Shown one piece after another: positions 45,481 through 53,140 of a stretch of DNA of 64,000 nt; position 1 is the stretch's first letter; every line of letters starts with the position of its first letter. The DNA comes from CAVVXN01 sp963772585. Lineage in GTDB: Bacteria > Planctomycetota > PLA2 > JAEUHO01. Below the pieces are notes generated by a model. It searched no databases and was not told the DNA's origin. It was given only the letters and a program-made list of their open reading frames with translations. The stretch covers positions 372,001-436,000 of the forward strand of contig CAVYXV010000009.1 in assembly GCA_963772585.1 (NCBI GenBank). Reading direction: 5' to 3'. A program made the translations under genes and the position numbers.

Positions 45481-45670
45481 CCACGCGTGGCTCGAGGCCG
45501 TCCGGCTCTCGGGCCTCACGAACATGCTCGACAGACCCGCCGTGGCGCGGATCGCTGCCGTCATGGGCTACGACGACTGCGCGCAGTGGGTGCAGGGCCA
45601 CCGGGCCCTCTACGCGCGCGGCGTGTTCCACGGGTTCGAGGCCGACGACGGCCGGGAGGGGACGCGATGA
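45467..45670 (+). CDS. small phage-end protein (67 aa), element 2 copy
   Basis: From GTG 45467: VPRDVHAWLEAVRLSGLTNM, then AVARIAAVMGYDDCAQWVQG, HRALYARGVFHGFEADDG. It is about 75 percent identical by eye to the 5393 product. Differences begin just after the repeat ends. It overlaps the next gene by 4 bp. Confidence 0.65.
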   Translation: MPRDVHAWLEAVRLSGLTNMLDRPAVARIAAVMGYDDCAQWVQGHRALYARGVFHGFEADDGREGTR

Positions 45671-45981
45671 GGATCGACGCGAAGATCCCGTTCTGGGTCG
45701 TGACGGATCCCATCGGGCCCCAGTCGACGCTCCCGGACGTCTGCTTCGAGACGGACCTCGCCGGCCTGCGCCTGCAGTTCGCCGGCGGGCTCTCCATGGA
45801 CCAACGGCCCACGCTCTTCACCACCCAGGAGGAGGCCCAGGAGGACGCGAGGAACCGGCTCACCGTATGGCGCATCGCCCGGCAGATCCGGATCGACCGG
45901 CGGCTCCCTGAGGGCGAGGTCGTGCGGGTCACGCTGCACGACCAAGCAGGCCAAGTCCTCTACGAGGGAGACGTGAAGTAG
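45667..45981 (+). CDS. small phage protein of the 104-aa family, intact element 2 copy
   Basis: MRIDAKIPFWVVTDPIGPQS, LPDVCFETDLAGLRLQFAGG, TTQEEAQEDARNRLTVWRIA, RIDRRLPEGEVVRVTLHDQA. A complete plus-strand member used here as reference for the fragments at 5593, 7127 and 35051. It is mixed alpha/beta with no signal or known domain. It is followed by cargo genes. Confidence 0.7.
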   Translation: MRIDAKIPFWVVTDPIGPQSTLPDVCFETDLAGLRLQFAGGLSMDQRPTLFTTQEEAQEDARNRLTVWRIARQIRIDRRLPEGEVVRVTLHDQAGQVLYEGDVK

Positions 45982-46079
45982 CCCCTCCCAAACCGTGGTC
46001 GGTACGGAGGGTCGCGCCCGCAGGGGACCTCCCTGCGGGTGCGCTGGCTTCCAGATGGTCGCGGAGACCTGCGGGATCT

Positions 46080-46436
46080 ATGCTCGTGCACGTGACGGAC
46101 TTGTACGGCCAGATCATGCTGCCTGGGAGGGACCTCGGTGCGCTCGCGCAGATGCTTGCCACCGGAGAGGTGGCCGCGGAACTTCGTGCGTCTGCCCACT
46201 ACGCGGGGAACAGATACTTGGTGGCCAGGGTCGGCGACACCGAGGTTCGTATCGAGCGGGTCGCAGACGGCGAGTTCTTGATGGACGCGGATCAGGGTGA
46301 GCCGCAGCTCAGCAGAGTCGCAGAGGCAGTCTCGGCGGCGCTCGCGGCGCGCGGTGTGAGGCACCGGATTGAACTCTACGAAGGGGAGAGCCTACTCCGC
46401 TACCTTCACCATGACTGGAGCAACGTCCGGCGATGA
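46080..46436 (+). CDS. unknown small protein (118 aa), cargo of slot C
   Basis: MLVHVTDLYGQIMLPGRDLG, YLVARVGDTEVRIERVADGE, ESLLRYLHHDWSNVRR. No signal peptide. It overlaps the next gene by 4 bp. Compact alpha/beta proteins like this in variable slots are often immunity or anti-restriction proteins; no direct evidence. Confidence 0.55.
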   Translation: MLVHVTDLYGQIMLPGRDLGALAQMLATGEVAAELRASAHYAGNRYLVARVGDTEVRIERVADGEFLMDADQGEPQLSRVAEAVSAALAARGVRHRIELYEGESLLRYLHHDWSNVRR

Positions 46437-46906
46437 CGCGCGTGTGGGACCAAGACATCATTCCGTTTCGCGGGATCGGGCCGCTGCTGTTCGGCATGAC
46501 GAAAGAGGATGTGCGAGCGCTCCTCGGGTCCGCGGAGAGGGAGTTCGTTCGCAATCCCGAGTTCGCTCCTGACCGAAGCGAGTGGATCTACGACGAGGGG
46601 CGCGGGTTCGTTGCGTTCGATGGCAGGGGCATGTGTGACGAGATCATGCTCTGCCCCCCGGCGGATCCGCGCCTGGAAGGCGTGCAGCTACTGGGCATCC
46701 CGGCCGGAGATGCGTGGTCCGAGCTACGTCGTCTCGACGGAAGTGCCTTCGTCGATGAGACGGGTTGCCTCACGTCACGGGCCTACGGGGTCAACGTGTA
46801 CGCCCCTGACGTAGGTACCGAGTTCGAGGAACCCGGAGCGCGAGCGTGGAGCGTGCTGCTCTTCAGCGACCCAGGCGACGAGCGGCTTGTGGCTCAAGCC
46901 CAATGA
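46433..46906 (+). CDS. immunity-like protein of unknown family (157 aa), cargo of slot C
   Basis: Opens MTRVWDQDIIPFRGIGPLLF, followed by GMTKEDVRALLGSAEREF, WIYDEGRGFVAFDGRG and GIPAGDAWSELRRLD. The IGPLxFGMTxxDVRALLG pattern recurs in small proteins linked to polymorphic-toxin immunity. That is a resemblance from memory, not a domain assignment. It overlaps the previous gene by 4 bp. Confidence 0.6.
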   Translation: MTRVWDQDIIPFRGIGPLLFGMTKEDVRALLGSAEREFVRNPEFAPDRSEWIYDEGRGFVAFDGRGMCDEIMLCPPADPRLEGVQLLGIPAGDAWSELRRLDGSAFVDETGCLTSRAYGVNVYAPDVGTEFEEPGARAWSVLLFSDPGDERLVAQAQ

Positions 46907-46916
46907 AGGGGTCGCG

Positions 46917-47291
46917 ATGTCGCAAGCCGCATCCCAAGCTGCCGCCTTCTACCGTGATGTCGCGAAGAGCCGAGTGCTCTGGACGATTCGGGATCGCGGC
47001 GGCTACCCGGCGCCGATGACATCACAGGGCCGAGCGCAGCCCTTCTGGTCATCACGTTCGCGAGCGGAGAAGATCATCGCGACCGTGCCGGCGTACGCGG
47101 GGTTCGAGCCCGAGGAAGTGGCCTGGGATGAGTTCTGTGGGAGGTGGCTCTCCGAGCTTGCATCGGATAGGTTGCGCGTGGGTGTGAACTGGAGCGGGCC
47201 ACGGGCGGTGGGCTACGACCTGACTCCCGCCGAGGTTCGTCGGAACGTCGAGGCGGCGATCGACCGGCTTCGGAAGGAACCTGAGGCGTAG
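46917..47291 (+). CDS. DUF2750 family protein
   Basis: ATG 46917: MSQAASQAAAFYRDVAKSRV, LWTIRDRGGYPAP, QPFWSSRSRAEKIIATVPAY, VGVNWSGPRAVGYDLTPAEV. This is the DUF2750 signature throughout its 124 residues. The family lacks a known function and is often found beside immunity or SMI1-like genes. It is 10 bp from the preceding gene, so probably in the same operon. Confidence 0.85.
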   Translation: MSQAASQAAAFYRDVAKSRVLWTIRDRGGYPAPMTSQGRAQPFWSSRSRAEKIIATVPAYAGFEPEEVAWDEFCGRWLSELASDRLRVGVNWSGPRAVGYDLTPAEVRRNVEAAIDRLRKEPEA

Positions 47292-47297
47292 TACGAG

Positions 47298-47990
47298 ATG
47301 AAGATTTACCGGCATGGGCAATCGTGGCGGGCGACGTTCCAGAGCAGCCTGCGGAACGTGCTCCTTGGTCTTGTAGGCGGAGATCCGGGTGGTGTACCCG
47401 AGCTACGAGCCTTGCCGCAGCACGACGTGAGCCGGTCTGACGGCGTGGATCCTGCTCAAGTCCGCACGTCTGTGATGGAGGGAATACGAGACGCGGAAGG
47501 CGTTGTGGGGTCGCCGATCCCCATTGCAGCGATCGAGTACGTTCCTGACGACTCTCCCTACTACGAGAAGTACAGGAGCCTAGCCGCCTACCTCGCAATG
47601 TGCATCGCAGGTGCGGCCATGGCGTCGGGGCGTGACGATGTCGCGACCCGCGGTGTCGAGGACCACTTCGCGGCACTGGGTGAGCAGTCGATCCTGGCTG
47701 TCAAAGCGGCTGAGATCGAGGATGCCATCCGATCCACGGGGCGTTGGACACATCGGGAGGAGTGGAGGATCTGCACGGAGACGGAGTACTGCGTCGAGCC
47801 CGCGCAGTTGGACGATGGCTCCGGCCCGGGGTTCAGGGCAGAGGCCTTCTGCTCGTTTCGGTTCTCCAGCGTGTCGCCCACAGTTGATCGCGCCCTTCAG
47901 TTCCTGCGCGCGTACGACGTGTTAATCCGAAACCTCTTCTACTGGTCCCATCTCGGCTGGCCCTCCTGGACGGGTCCGAAGGAACCGTAG
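47298..47990 (+). CDS. unknown protein (230 aa), cargo of slot C
   Basis: ATG 47298, six bases after the DUF2750 stop. Reads MKIYRHGQSWRATFQSSLRN, AAIEYVPDDSPYYEKYRSLA, WRICTETEYCVEPAQLDDGS, FLRAYDVLIRNLFYWSHLGW. Helical, with no signal. It is the last gene of the slot C operon, directly before the HNH repeat block. No homologue recognised. Confidence 0.6.
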   Translation: MKIYRHGQSWRATFQSSLRNVLLGLVGGDPGGVPELRALPQHDVSRSDGVDPAQVRTSVMEGIRDAEGVVGSPIPIAAIEYVPDDSPYYEKYRSLAAYLAMCIAGAAMASGRDDVATRGVEDHFAALGEQSILAVKAAEIEDAIRSTGRWTHREEWRICTETEYCVEPAQLDDGSGPGFRAEAFCSFRFSSVSPTVDRALQFLRAYDVLIRNLFYWSHLGWPSWTGPKEP

Positions 47991-48029
47991 GGAGTGCCGT
48001 TCGGGAGCTGGCGTGGTAGCATGGCCCCT

Positions 48030-48462
48030 GCGCTGATCCCAGCCGGCGCGCCCCGAGGCACCGATGCCGTCGAAGCCGCGCACGCTTGCTGGGATCCTCC
48101 GTAGCCGCCGCCACGCGGACCGGGAGTACAACCGCACCCGTCGCGACCCGGTCGTGGCCCGGATCCACGGGTCCGCACGCTGGCAGGCCCTGCGCGCCCG
48201 CGTGCTCCGCGACGAGCCGCTCTGCCGGGAAGTGCGCGCGCCGGGGGCTGACCCAGCCCGCCACGCAGGTGGACCACGTCGTCCTCCTGGCGAGAACACC
48301 GTCGGTCAGCGCCGCACCGGAGGCGTCGCGCAAGGGCCCGCGGGAGGGGGCGCCTCAGGTCCCCGGGGACAGGTCAGGGCCCCCGGCCCACCCGGCGCGG
48401 GCCCTCGGCGGTGAGGTCGATCCGCGCCACCGCCGCGTGTCCGTCGTCCAGACGCAGCCGCG
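48030..48462. repeat. about 433-bp repeat (copy C) at the right border of slot C
   Basis: Matches 37722-38153. Together with 48253-48561, which matches 8346-8654, it shows that the truncated HNH and the integrase end form one inherited junction. Confidence 0.75.
48064..48298 (+). pseudogene. truncated and frameshifted HNH endonuclease (copy C)
   Basis: Same start as copy B (MPSKPRTLAGILRSRRHADR). An additional A at about 48230 shifts the frame before the first CxxC. The homology then ends at the common junction. Confidence 0.75.
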
Positions 48463-48561
48463 TGTAGATGTTGGCCGTGAGCTTGGGGTCCGAGTGCCGC
48501 ATGAGGCGCTGGGCCTGTACGAGGGAGACCCCGGCACGGGCGAGGAGCGTGGCGTAGGTGA
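48374..48561 (-). pseudogene. integrase C-terminal fragment (copy C)
   Basis: The reverse strand reads YATLLARAGVSLVQAQRLMR, HSDPKLTANIYTRLRLDDGH, ending like the integrase at 8467. It carries the last catalytic His and Tyr but not the rest. It is joined at 48561 to a helix-turn-helix gene. Confidence 0.8.
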
Positions 48562-48562
48562 G

Positions 48563-48752
48563 CCATGCGGTCACGCCCGAAGAAGGAGGCGCCGTGGCGG
48601 TCGGCTGCCAGGCTCAAAAGCGCGAGGACGCAGGTGCCCTCGGGGCCCAGACGCGCAAGCCAGCCGTCGTGGAGCAGGCGGTCCTCGAGCCAGCCGAACG
48701 AGCCCGAGGGGCGGCGAACGAACTCGGGGTGCGGGGGCCGAGGACGGCGCAC
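48563..48752 (-). pseudogene. N-terminal fragment of a helix-turn-helix protein linked to insertion sequences
   Basis: GTG 48752 reads SFGWLEDRLLHDGWLARLGP, LALLSLAADRHGASFFGRDR before the frame runs into the integrase remnant. I recall similar proteins just downstream of IS21-like istB genes, which fits the istB fragment immediately upstream. Confidence 0.5.
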
Positions 48753-48765
48753 GAGCCTTTGCGCC

Positions 48766-48906
48766 GGGTAGCGCGGACGCGCTTGCGCTTCGTAGTGCGG
48801 CGGGCTTCGCGCTCCTTGGCTTCCTTGAGGCGGTAGGACTCGCCCTGGATCATGAGCACCTGCGCCCGGTGCACGAGCCGGTCCACGAGCGCCACCACGC
48901 AGCTGG
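48766..48906 (-). pseudogene. istB: istB-like gene, C-terminal part (interrupted by the IS21 element)
   Basis: The reverse strand reads SCVVALVDRLVHRAQVLMIQ, GESYRLKEAKEREARRTTKR, the usual IstB C-terminus. Removing 48907-51825 and one GCTGG copy joins it in frame to FSEWNQVFPNA at 51831, so the IS inserted into this gene. Confidence 0.88.
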
Positions 48907-48937
48907 TGTCACAGACCGCCCTATGAAGGCCACCGCG

Positions 48938-49051
48938 AGTTCGGCCAAGCTGGGCCACCTCGCGGAGGTCTGATCGGGCCCGCAGTTCGGCCAAGCTGGG
49001 CCAGGTCGGTTCGGCCAAGCTAGGCCAGGCCAGTTCGGCCAAGCTGGGCCA
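48938..49051. repeat. left subterminal repeats of the IS21 element (four copies)
   Basis: TTCGGCCAAGCTGGGCCA recurs four times (about 48940, 48985, 49010 with one change, and 49033). These are probable IstA binding sites, matched by inverted copies at the right end. Confidence 0.85.
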
Positions 49052-49133
49052 CCCCGGCCCCCTCCGCGAGCGGAGTCCTTCCGGGCCCGCCAAGCCACCC
49101 TCCTGGGTTCATCCACGACCCAGGAGGCGCTTG

Positions 49134-50735
49134 ATGGCAGCGAGGAGGACGGACGTGCACCGGTTGCAGGAGGTGGTGCGGCTGCACCGGATGGGGCTGA
49201 GCGGGCGCAAGATCGCGCGGCGGCTGCGGATGGGGCGGGACACGATCGGGCGGGTGCTGGAGGCCTTCGGTCGGGCGGGGCTCCTGGCGGGCGATGCCGG
49301 CGATCTGCCCGAGGCGCCGGCGCTGCGCGCTGCCCTGGAAGCCGCCCATCCGCCGCGTCCGGCGCCGCAGCAGACCTCGAGCATCGAGCGCTGGCGCCAG
49401 GCGATCGAGCACCAGTGGAAGGAGAAGCACGCCCAGCCGACGGCCATCCACGACTGGCTCCGCCTTCGCGATCCGGACTACACCGGGAGCCTCTCGGCCG
49501 TGAAGCGCTTCTGCCTGCGACTGGCCCGCGAGGCGGGTCCCTCGCCCGAGGACGTGGCGATCCCCGTGGAGACCGCCCCCGGGGAGGTGGCCCAGGTCGA
49601 CTTCGTGCACGCCGGCCGGGTCTACGACCCGGATCGGGGCGTGCCGCGCCGCGCGTGGATCTTCGTGATGACGCTGGGCTACAGCCGGCACATGTTCGTG
49701 GACCTGGTGTTCGACCAGAAGGTCGACACCTGGCTCCGCCTCCACGTGCGGGCGTTCGAGGCCCTGAGGGGCGTCCCGGCCGTCCTCGTGCCCGACAACC
49801 TCAAGAGCGCGGTGATCCGCGCCGCCTTCGGTGTCGACGACGAGCTGACGCTGAACCGGAGCTACCGCGAGCTCGCCCGCCACTATGGTTTCCAGATCGA
49901 CCCGACCCCTCCGCGAAGTCCGCAGAAGAAGGGGAAGGTCGAGCGGTCCGGCCGGTACGTGAAGGGCAGCTTCTGGCAAACGCACACCTCCGTCGACATC
50001 GAGACCGATCGCCGGGCGCTGAGGACGTGGAACACGGAGGTGGCCGACAAGCGCATCCACGGCACGACGGCGCGCCGCCCGGGCGAGGTCTTCGAGACGG
50101 AGGAACGGGCGGCGCTCGGGCCCCTGCCGCCCGAACCGTTCCAGATGGTGATCTGGAAGCGCGCCACGCTCCATCGCGACGCCCACGTCCAGGTCGACGG
50201 TGCCTTCTACTCCGCGCCCTGGAAGCTCATCGGCTCACGCCTCGAGGTGCGGATCGCGGGCCCGTCGGTGACGCTCTACCTGGGCGACGACCACCTGTGG
50301 ACGCACGCGAAGGCTCGGCGGGGTCAACGCCGGACGGTGGAGGCCCACCTTCCCGAGCACCGGGCGCCGCTTCGACGGCGCAGTCGCTCCTTCTGGCTCC
50401 ACAAGGCGGCCGGGCTGGGAGAGGACTGCCGGCGGCTGGCCGAGGCGATCTTCGAGGCCGACGACGTCCTGCTCCAACTGCGCAAGGTCCAGGCGGTGGT
50501 GACCTACCTCGAGGACTTCCCGGCCTGCCGGGCCAACGCCGCCGCGCGCCGGGCGCTCCACTACCGGTGCCTCACCTACGGAGGCCTGAAGAACATCCTG
50601 ACCAAGGGGTTGGACCTCGAGCCGCTCGACGACGAGGGCCCGAAGCGGGACTGGGCCAGCGGCTCCCGCTACGCGAGGGATCCGGCCCAGTTGCTGCTGG
50701 CGTTGAAGGAGAACGAGGATGCCGACCCCGAATGA
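49134..50735 (+). CDS. istA: IS21 family transposase IstA
   Basis: ATG 49134, with CAGGAGG upstream, gives 533 residues. N-terminal helix-turn-helix: VVRLHRMGLSGRKIARRLRM. Catalytic DDE core: EVAQVDFVHAGRVYD, AVLVPDNLKSAVI and PRSPQKKGKVERSGRYVKG. The C-terminal beta domain contains VQVDGAFYSAPWKLIG. The length is normal, with no stops. It overlaps istB by 17 bp, as is typical. Confidence 0.95.
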   Translation: MAARRTDVHRLQEVVRLHRMGLSGRKIARRLRMGRDTIGRVLEAFGRAGLLAGDAGDLPEAPALRAALEAAHPPRPAPQQTSSIERWRQAIEHQWKEKHAQPTAIHDWLRLRDPDYTGSLSAVKRFCLRLAREAGPSPEDVAIPVETAPGEVAQVDFVHAGRVYDPDRGVPRRAWIFVMTLGYSRHMFVDLVFDQKVDTWLRLHVRAFEALRGVPAVLVPDNLKSAVIRAAFGVDDELTLNRSYRELARHYGFQIDPTPPRSPQKKGKVERSGRYVKGSFWQTHTSVDIETDRRALRTWNTEVADKRIHGTTARRPGEVFETEERAALGPLPPEPFQMVIWKRATLHRDAHVQVDGAFYSAPWKLIGSRLEVRIAGPSVTLYLGDDHLWTHAKARRGQRRTVEAHLPEHRAPLRRRSRSFWLHKAAGLGEDCRRLAEAIFEADDVLLQLRKVQAVVTYLEDFPACRANAAARRALHYRCLTYGGLKNILTKGLDLEPLDDEGPKRDWASGSRYARDPAQLLLALKENEDADPE

Positions 50736-51465
50736 ACTCGTGCCCGTGCTCAAGCGCCTGCGCCTCTCCGGCCTGTTGGAGACGCTGGACCTGCGAACGC
50801 GCGAGGCCGTCGACGGCGACCTCACCCACGGCGAGTTCCTGCTGCGTCTCTTCACGGACGAGGTCGAGCGCCGGGAGAACAAGCAACTGGAGATGCGCCT
50901 TCGGCGCGCGAACTTCGACGGCGTCAAGCGGTTGGACGACTTCGATTGGTCGTTCAACCCGAAGATCCCCAAGGCCAAGATCATCGACCTGGGTACCTGC
51001 CACTTCGTGGCGCGCCACGAGAGCGTGCTGCTGCTCGGGCCCACGGGCGTGGGGAAGAGCCACGTCGCCAAGGCGTTGGGGGAGCGGGCCTGCCGAGCGG
51101 GCTACCGCACCCTCTGCATCTCGGCCCACCGCATGCTGGGAGACCTGCGGGCGGCCCGGGCCGACCGCACCTACGACAAGAAACTGCTGCGCTACACGAG
51201 CCCGGACCTCCTCCTCGTGGACGACCTGGGCCTTCGGCCATTGGAGGGGGACGAGCCCATCGACCTCTACGAGATCATCCGGGCACGCTACGAGCGGGGG
51301 GCGATGATCGTGACCTCCAACCGTGCCCTCGAGGAGTGGTACGGCCTCTTCCGCGACGACCTCATGGCGTCGGCGGCCATGGACCGCCTCCTCCATCACG
51401 CCCACGTCGTGGCGATGGAGGGCGACTCCTACCGCAACCCGCCCCGGGGACGGCGAGCGGCGTGA
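50719..51465 (+). CDS. istB: IS21 family helper ATPase IstB
   Basis: A 248-residue AAA+ ATPase with Walker A LLLGPTGVGKSHVAKAL, Walker B LLLVDDLGLRPL and sensor region MIVTSNRALEEWYGLF. The C-terminus ends GDSYRNPPRGRRAA. It selects targets and activates IstA. It differs clearly from the interrupted istB at 48766/51831. Confidence 0.95.
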   Translation: MPTPNELVPVLKRLRLSGLLETLDLRTREAVDGDLTHGEFLLRLFTDEVERRENKQLEMRLRRANFDGVKRLDDFDWSFNPKIPKAKIIDLGTCHFVARHESVLLLGPTGVGKSHVAKALGERACRAGYRTLCISAHRMLGDLRAARADRTYDKKLLRYTSPDLLLVDDLGLRPLEGDEPIDLYEIIRARYERGAMIVTSNRALEEWYGLFRDDLMASAAMDRLLHHAHVVAMEGDSYRNPPRGRRAA

Positions 51466-51668
51466 GGAGCGCTGCGGGCCGCCCACCCCTCCACGGAACC
51501 CCGGATCCGTGCCGCGAGGGCGGGCCTCACGAGGGGGATCCGACCATCGAGAGGGACGATCCAGACGCGGATCGGGTGTGTCGAGGCGTACGACGCCTCC
51601 CCGCCCGGCCCCCGAGGCCGGGTGCCGGGCCGGGCGGGGAGGCTCGAAACGTGTCGGGGGGGACCCAG

Positions 51669-51819
51669 TGGCCCAGCTTGGCCGAACTGTGCAGGATGCC
51701 CGGGACCGGCTTTTCCGAGCGCCTCTCCCTCGCCATTCCAGACGGGGGGGCCGTTCCTCCAGCCCGGTTCAGGGTGGCCTTGCTTGGCCGAACTGAGGGT
51801 GGCCTCGTTTGGCCGAACC
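51669..51819. repeat. right subterminal repeats of the IS21 element (three inverted copies)
   Basis: TGGCCCAGCTTGGCCGAACT at 51669, and diverged versions near 51776 and 51801, are complements of the left-end repeats. Confidence 0.8.
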
Positions 51820-51830
51820 TTGACAGCTGG

Positions 51831-51993
51831 CGTTGGGGAAGACCTGGTTCCACTCCGAGAATGGGCGGTTCGTCGTCACCACCATGGACTTGTTCTGCTC
51901 GTAGCGGCGGCTGACCACCTCGAAGAGGAGGTCGGCGTGGCGGGTGTCGTAGGCCAGGTAGGGGCGGAGGTCCGGGAACGGGTCGGGCCGGGG
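51831..51993 (-). pseudogene. istB: istB-like gene, central part (other side of the IS21 insertion)
   Basis: The reverse strand reads RPYLAYDTRHADLLFEVVSR, NKSMVVTTNRPFSEWNQVFP, the region after Walker B in IstB. The Walker motifs further upstream are absent, so this istB was already truncated at about 51990. Confidence 0.85.
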
Positions 51994-52021
51994 TTGACGT
52001 GGGGCGTAATTAGCATATGCT
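51994..52021 (+). promoter_or_regulatory. sigma70-like promoter with overlapping palindrome before the DUF134 operon
   Basis: TTGACG at 51994-51999 and TATGCT at 52016-52021 are 16 bp apart in an AT-rich patch unlike its surroundings. AGCATATGCT (52012-52021) is a perfect 10-bp palindrome on the -10 box. The start codon follows at 52043, after GAGGTGG. Autoregulation by the DUF134 protein is inferred. Confidence 0.55.
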
Positions 52022-52042
52022 CAGAACAAACGAGGTGGCCCG

Positions 52043-52438
52043 ATGCCGCGTCCCGTCCTTCCCCGCCGCGTCGGCGGATCGCTCGAACCGAGGGTGTTCA
52101 AGCCCCAGGGCGTCCCGCTGGGCCGGCTCCCGACGCTGGAGCTGTCGCTCGACGGGCTGGAGGCGCTGCGCCTCGCCGACGCCGAGGGGCTCTACCAGGA
52201 AGAGGCCGCGCGCCGCATGGGCGTTTCACGCGCGACGTTCGCGCGCGTGCTCGAAGGCGCGCGCCGGACGGTCGCGCGCGCGCTCGTCGAGGGGCACGCG
52301 CTCGACATCGGCGGCGGAGTCGTCGTCGAGGGACGAGAACGCAAGGGTCCCTGTCCCGTCCACGCCGGACGGCGGCGGGGACGCCGTTGCCGATGCCGGC
52401 GCGGCGGAGGCGGAGGCGGACGCGGACGCGGGGCATGA
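52043..52438 (+). CDS. DUF134 (UPF0251) helix-turn-helix regulator
   Basis: A 131-residue protein: RRVGGSLEPRVFKPQGVPLG, LSLDGLEALRLADAEGLYQE, EAARRMGVSRATFARVLEGA. This is DUF134 with its helix-turn-helix. The C-terminus has a Cys/Arg/Gly-rich tail (KGPCPVH, RCRC). The family generally lies with NifX-like and MinD-like genes. It probably controls the operon that it heads. Confidence 0.88.
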   Translation: MPRPVLPRRVGGSLEPRVFKPQGVPLGRLPTLELSLDGLEALRLADAEGLYQEEAARRMGVSRATFARVLEGARRTVARALVEGHALDIGGGVVVEGRERKGPCPVHAGRRRGRRCRCRRGGGGGGRGRGA

Positions 52439-52463
52439 CGCCACCCCTGGAAAGGAGAGCACG

Positions 52464-52727
52464 ATGCCCGGACTCGATCGAACAGGACCGGAAGGAAGAG
52501 GCCCCCGCAGTGGGCGCGGCCGCGGACGATGCGGCCGGGCCCCCGTCGCGGAAGACCCGAAAGCCACCGACGCCGCCCCGACGACGCAGGACGAGGCGCT
52601 CCCGTTCCGCCGGGGACGCGGCCGACGGCTGCGGCTCCGACGCCGGGACGGAACGGGCCGGGGAGGCGGCGGCGGCGGATATCGCCAGCGCCTCCGCCGC
52701 GGCGGCGGACGGCGAGGTGCGTCGTGA
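52464..52727 (+). CDS. DUF5320-like protein
   Basis: ATG 52464 after AAAGGAGAG. MPGLDRTGPEGRGPRSGRGR closely follows the DUF5320 start MPGxDxTGPxGxGPxTGRG. The rest is basic and Gly-rich. It overlaps the next start by 4 bp. Function unknown; the family accompanies NifX/MinD clusters. Confidence 0.75.
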   Translation: MPGLDRTGPEGRGPRSGRGRGRCGRAPVAEDPKATDAAPTTQDEALPFRRGRGRRLRLRRRDGTGRGGGGGGYRQRLRRGGGRRGAS

Positions 52728-53140
52728 ACGACACCTCCGGCTGGATCGCCGTCAGCGCCGCGGATCTCCGCGGCCTCGATGCGGTGGTCAGCGCCCACTT
52801 CGGGCGCTGCCCGGGCTTCACGCTCGTTCGCCTGGACGGGCGGGACGTCGCGGAACAGCGCGTGGTGGAGAATCCCTACGCCGCCCACCACGCCCCCGGG
52901 GAGGTCCCCCGCTTCCTCCACGAGCTGGGCGCCACGGCGGTGCTGAGCGGCGGCATGGGCCGCCGGGCCCTGGAGGCGTTTGCGGAACACGGTATCGCGG
53001 CCTCCGTCGGTCACACCGGGTCGGCGCGGGAGGCGATCGAGGCCTACCTCGCGTCCGGGGCCCACTCCGGGGAGCCCTGCGCGGGCCGGCACGGATCCGG
53101 CCCCTGCCACGAGGACGCCCCCGCGGGAGGTCCGCCGTGA
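52724..53140 (+). CDS. NifX-type dinitrogenase cofactor-binding-like protein (Mo/Fe-S)
   Basis: GTG 52724 gives 138 residues with VVSAHFGRCPGFTLV, VPRFLHELGATAVLSGGMGR and GIAASVGHTGSAREAIEAYL, the NifX/NafY/orange-protein fold. A Cys/His tail (CAGRHGSGPCHED) could bind metal. The operon context suggests handling of a molybdenum- or iron-sulphur cluster rather than nitrogenase, since no nif gene is near. Confidence 0.82.
   Translation: MNDTSGWIAVSAADLRGLDAVVSAHFGRCPGFTLVRLDGRDVAEQRVVENPYAAHHAPGEVPRFLHELGATAVLSGGMGRRALEAFAEHGIAASVGHTGSAREAIEAYLASGAHSGEPCAGRHGSGPCHEDAPAGGPP

Larger units (their letters stand above)
48907..51825 (+). mobile_element. complete IS21-family insertion sequence (2919 bp)
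   Basis: The left end begins TGTCACAG at 48907 and the right end finishes TGACA at 51825, so both ends start TGTCA. GCTGG flanks the element directly (48902-48906 and 51826-51830) as target duplication. Multiple subterminal repeats lie inside each end, and istA and istB overlap in between. The interrupted istB reads through once the element is removed. Confidence 0.92.

Noticed and set aside
48938..49051. Short regular repeats that could be a CRISPR array
   Set aside because: The units are subterminal repeats of the IS21 element, spaced irregularly, with inverted copies at the other end. No cas gene is present anywhere in the window.
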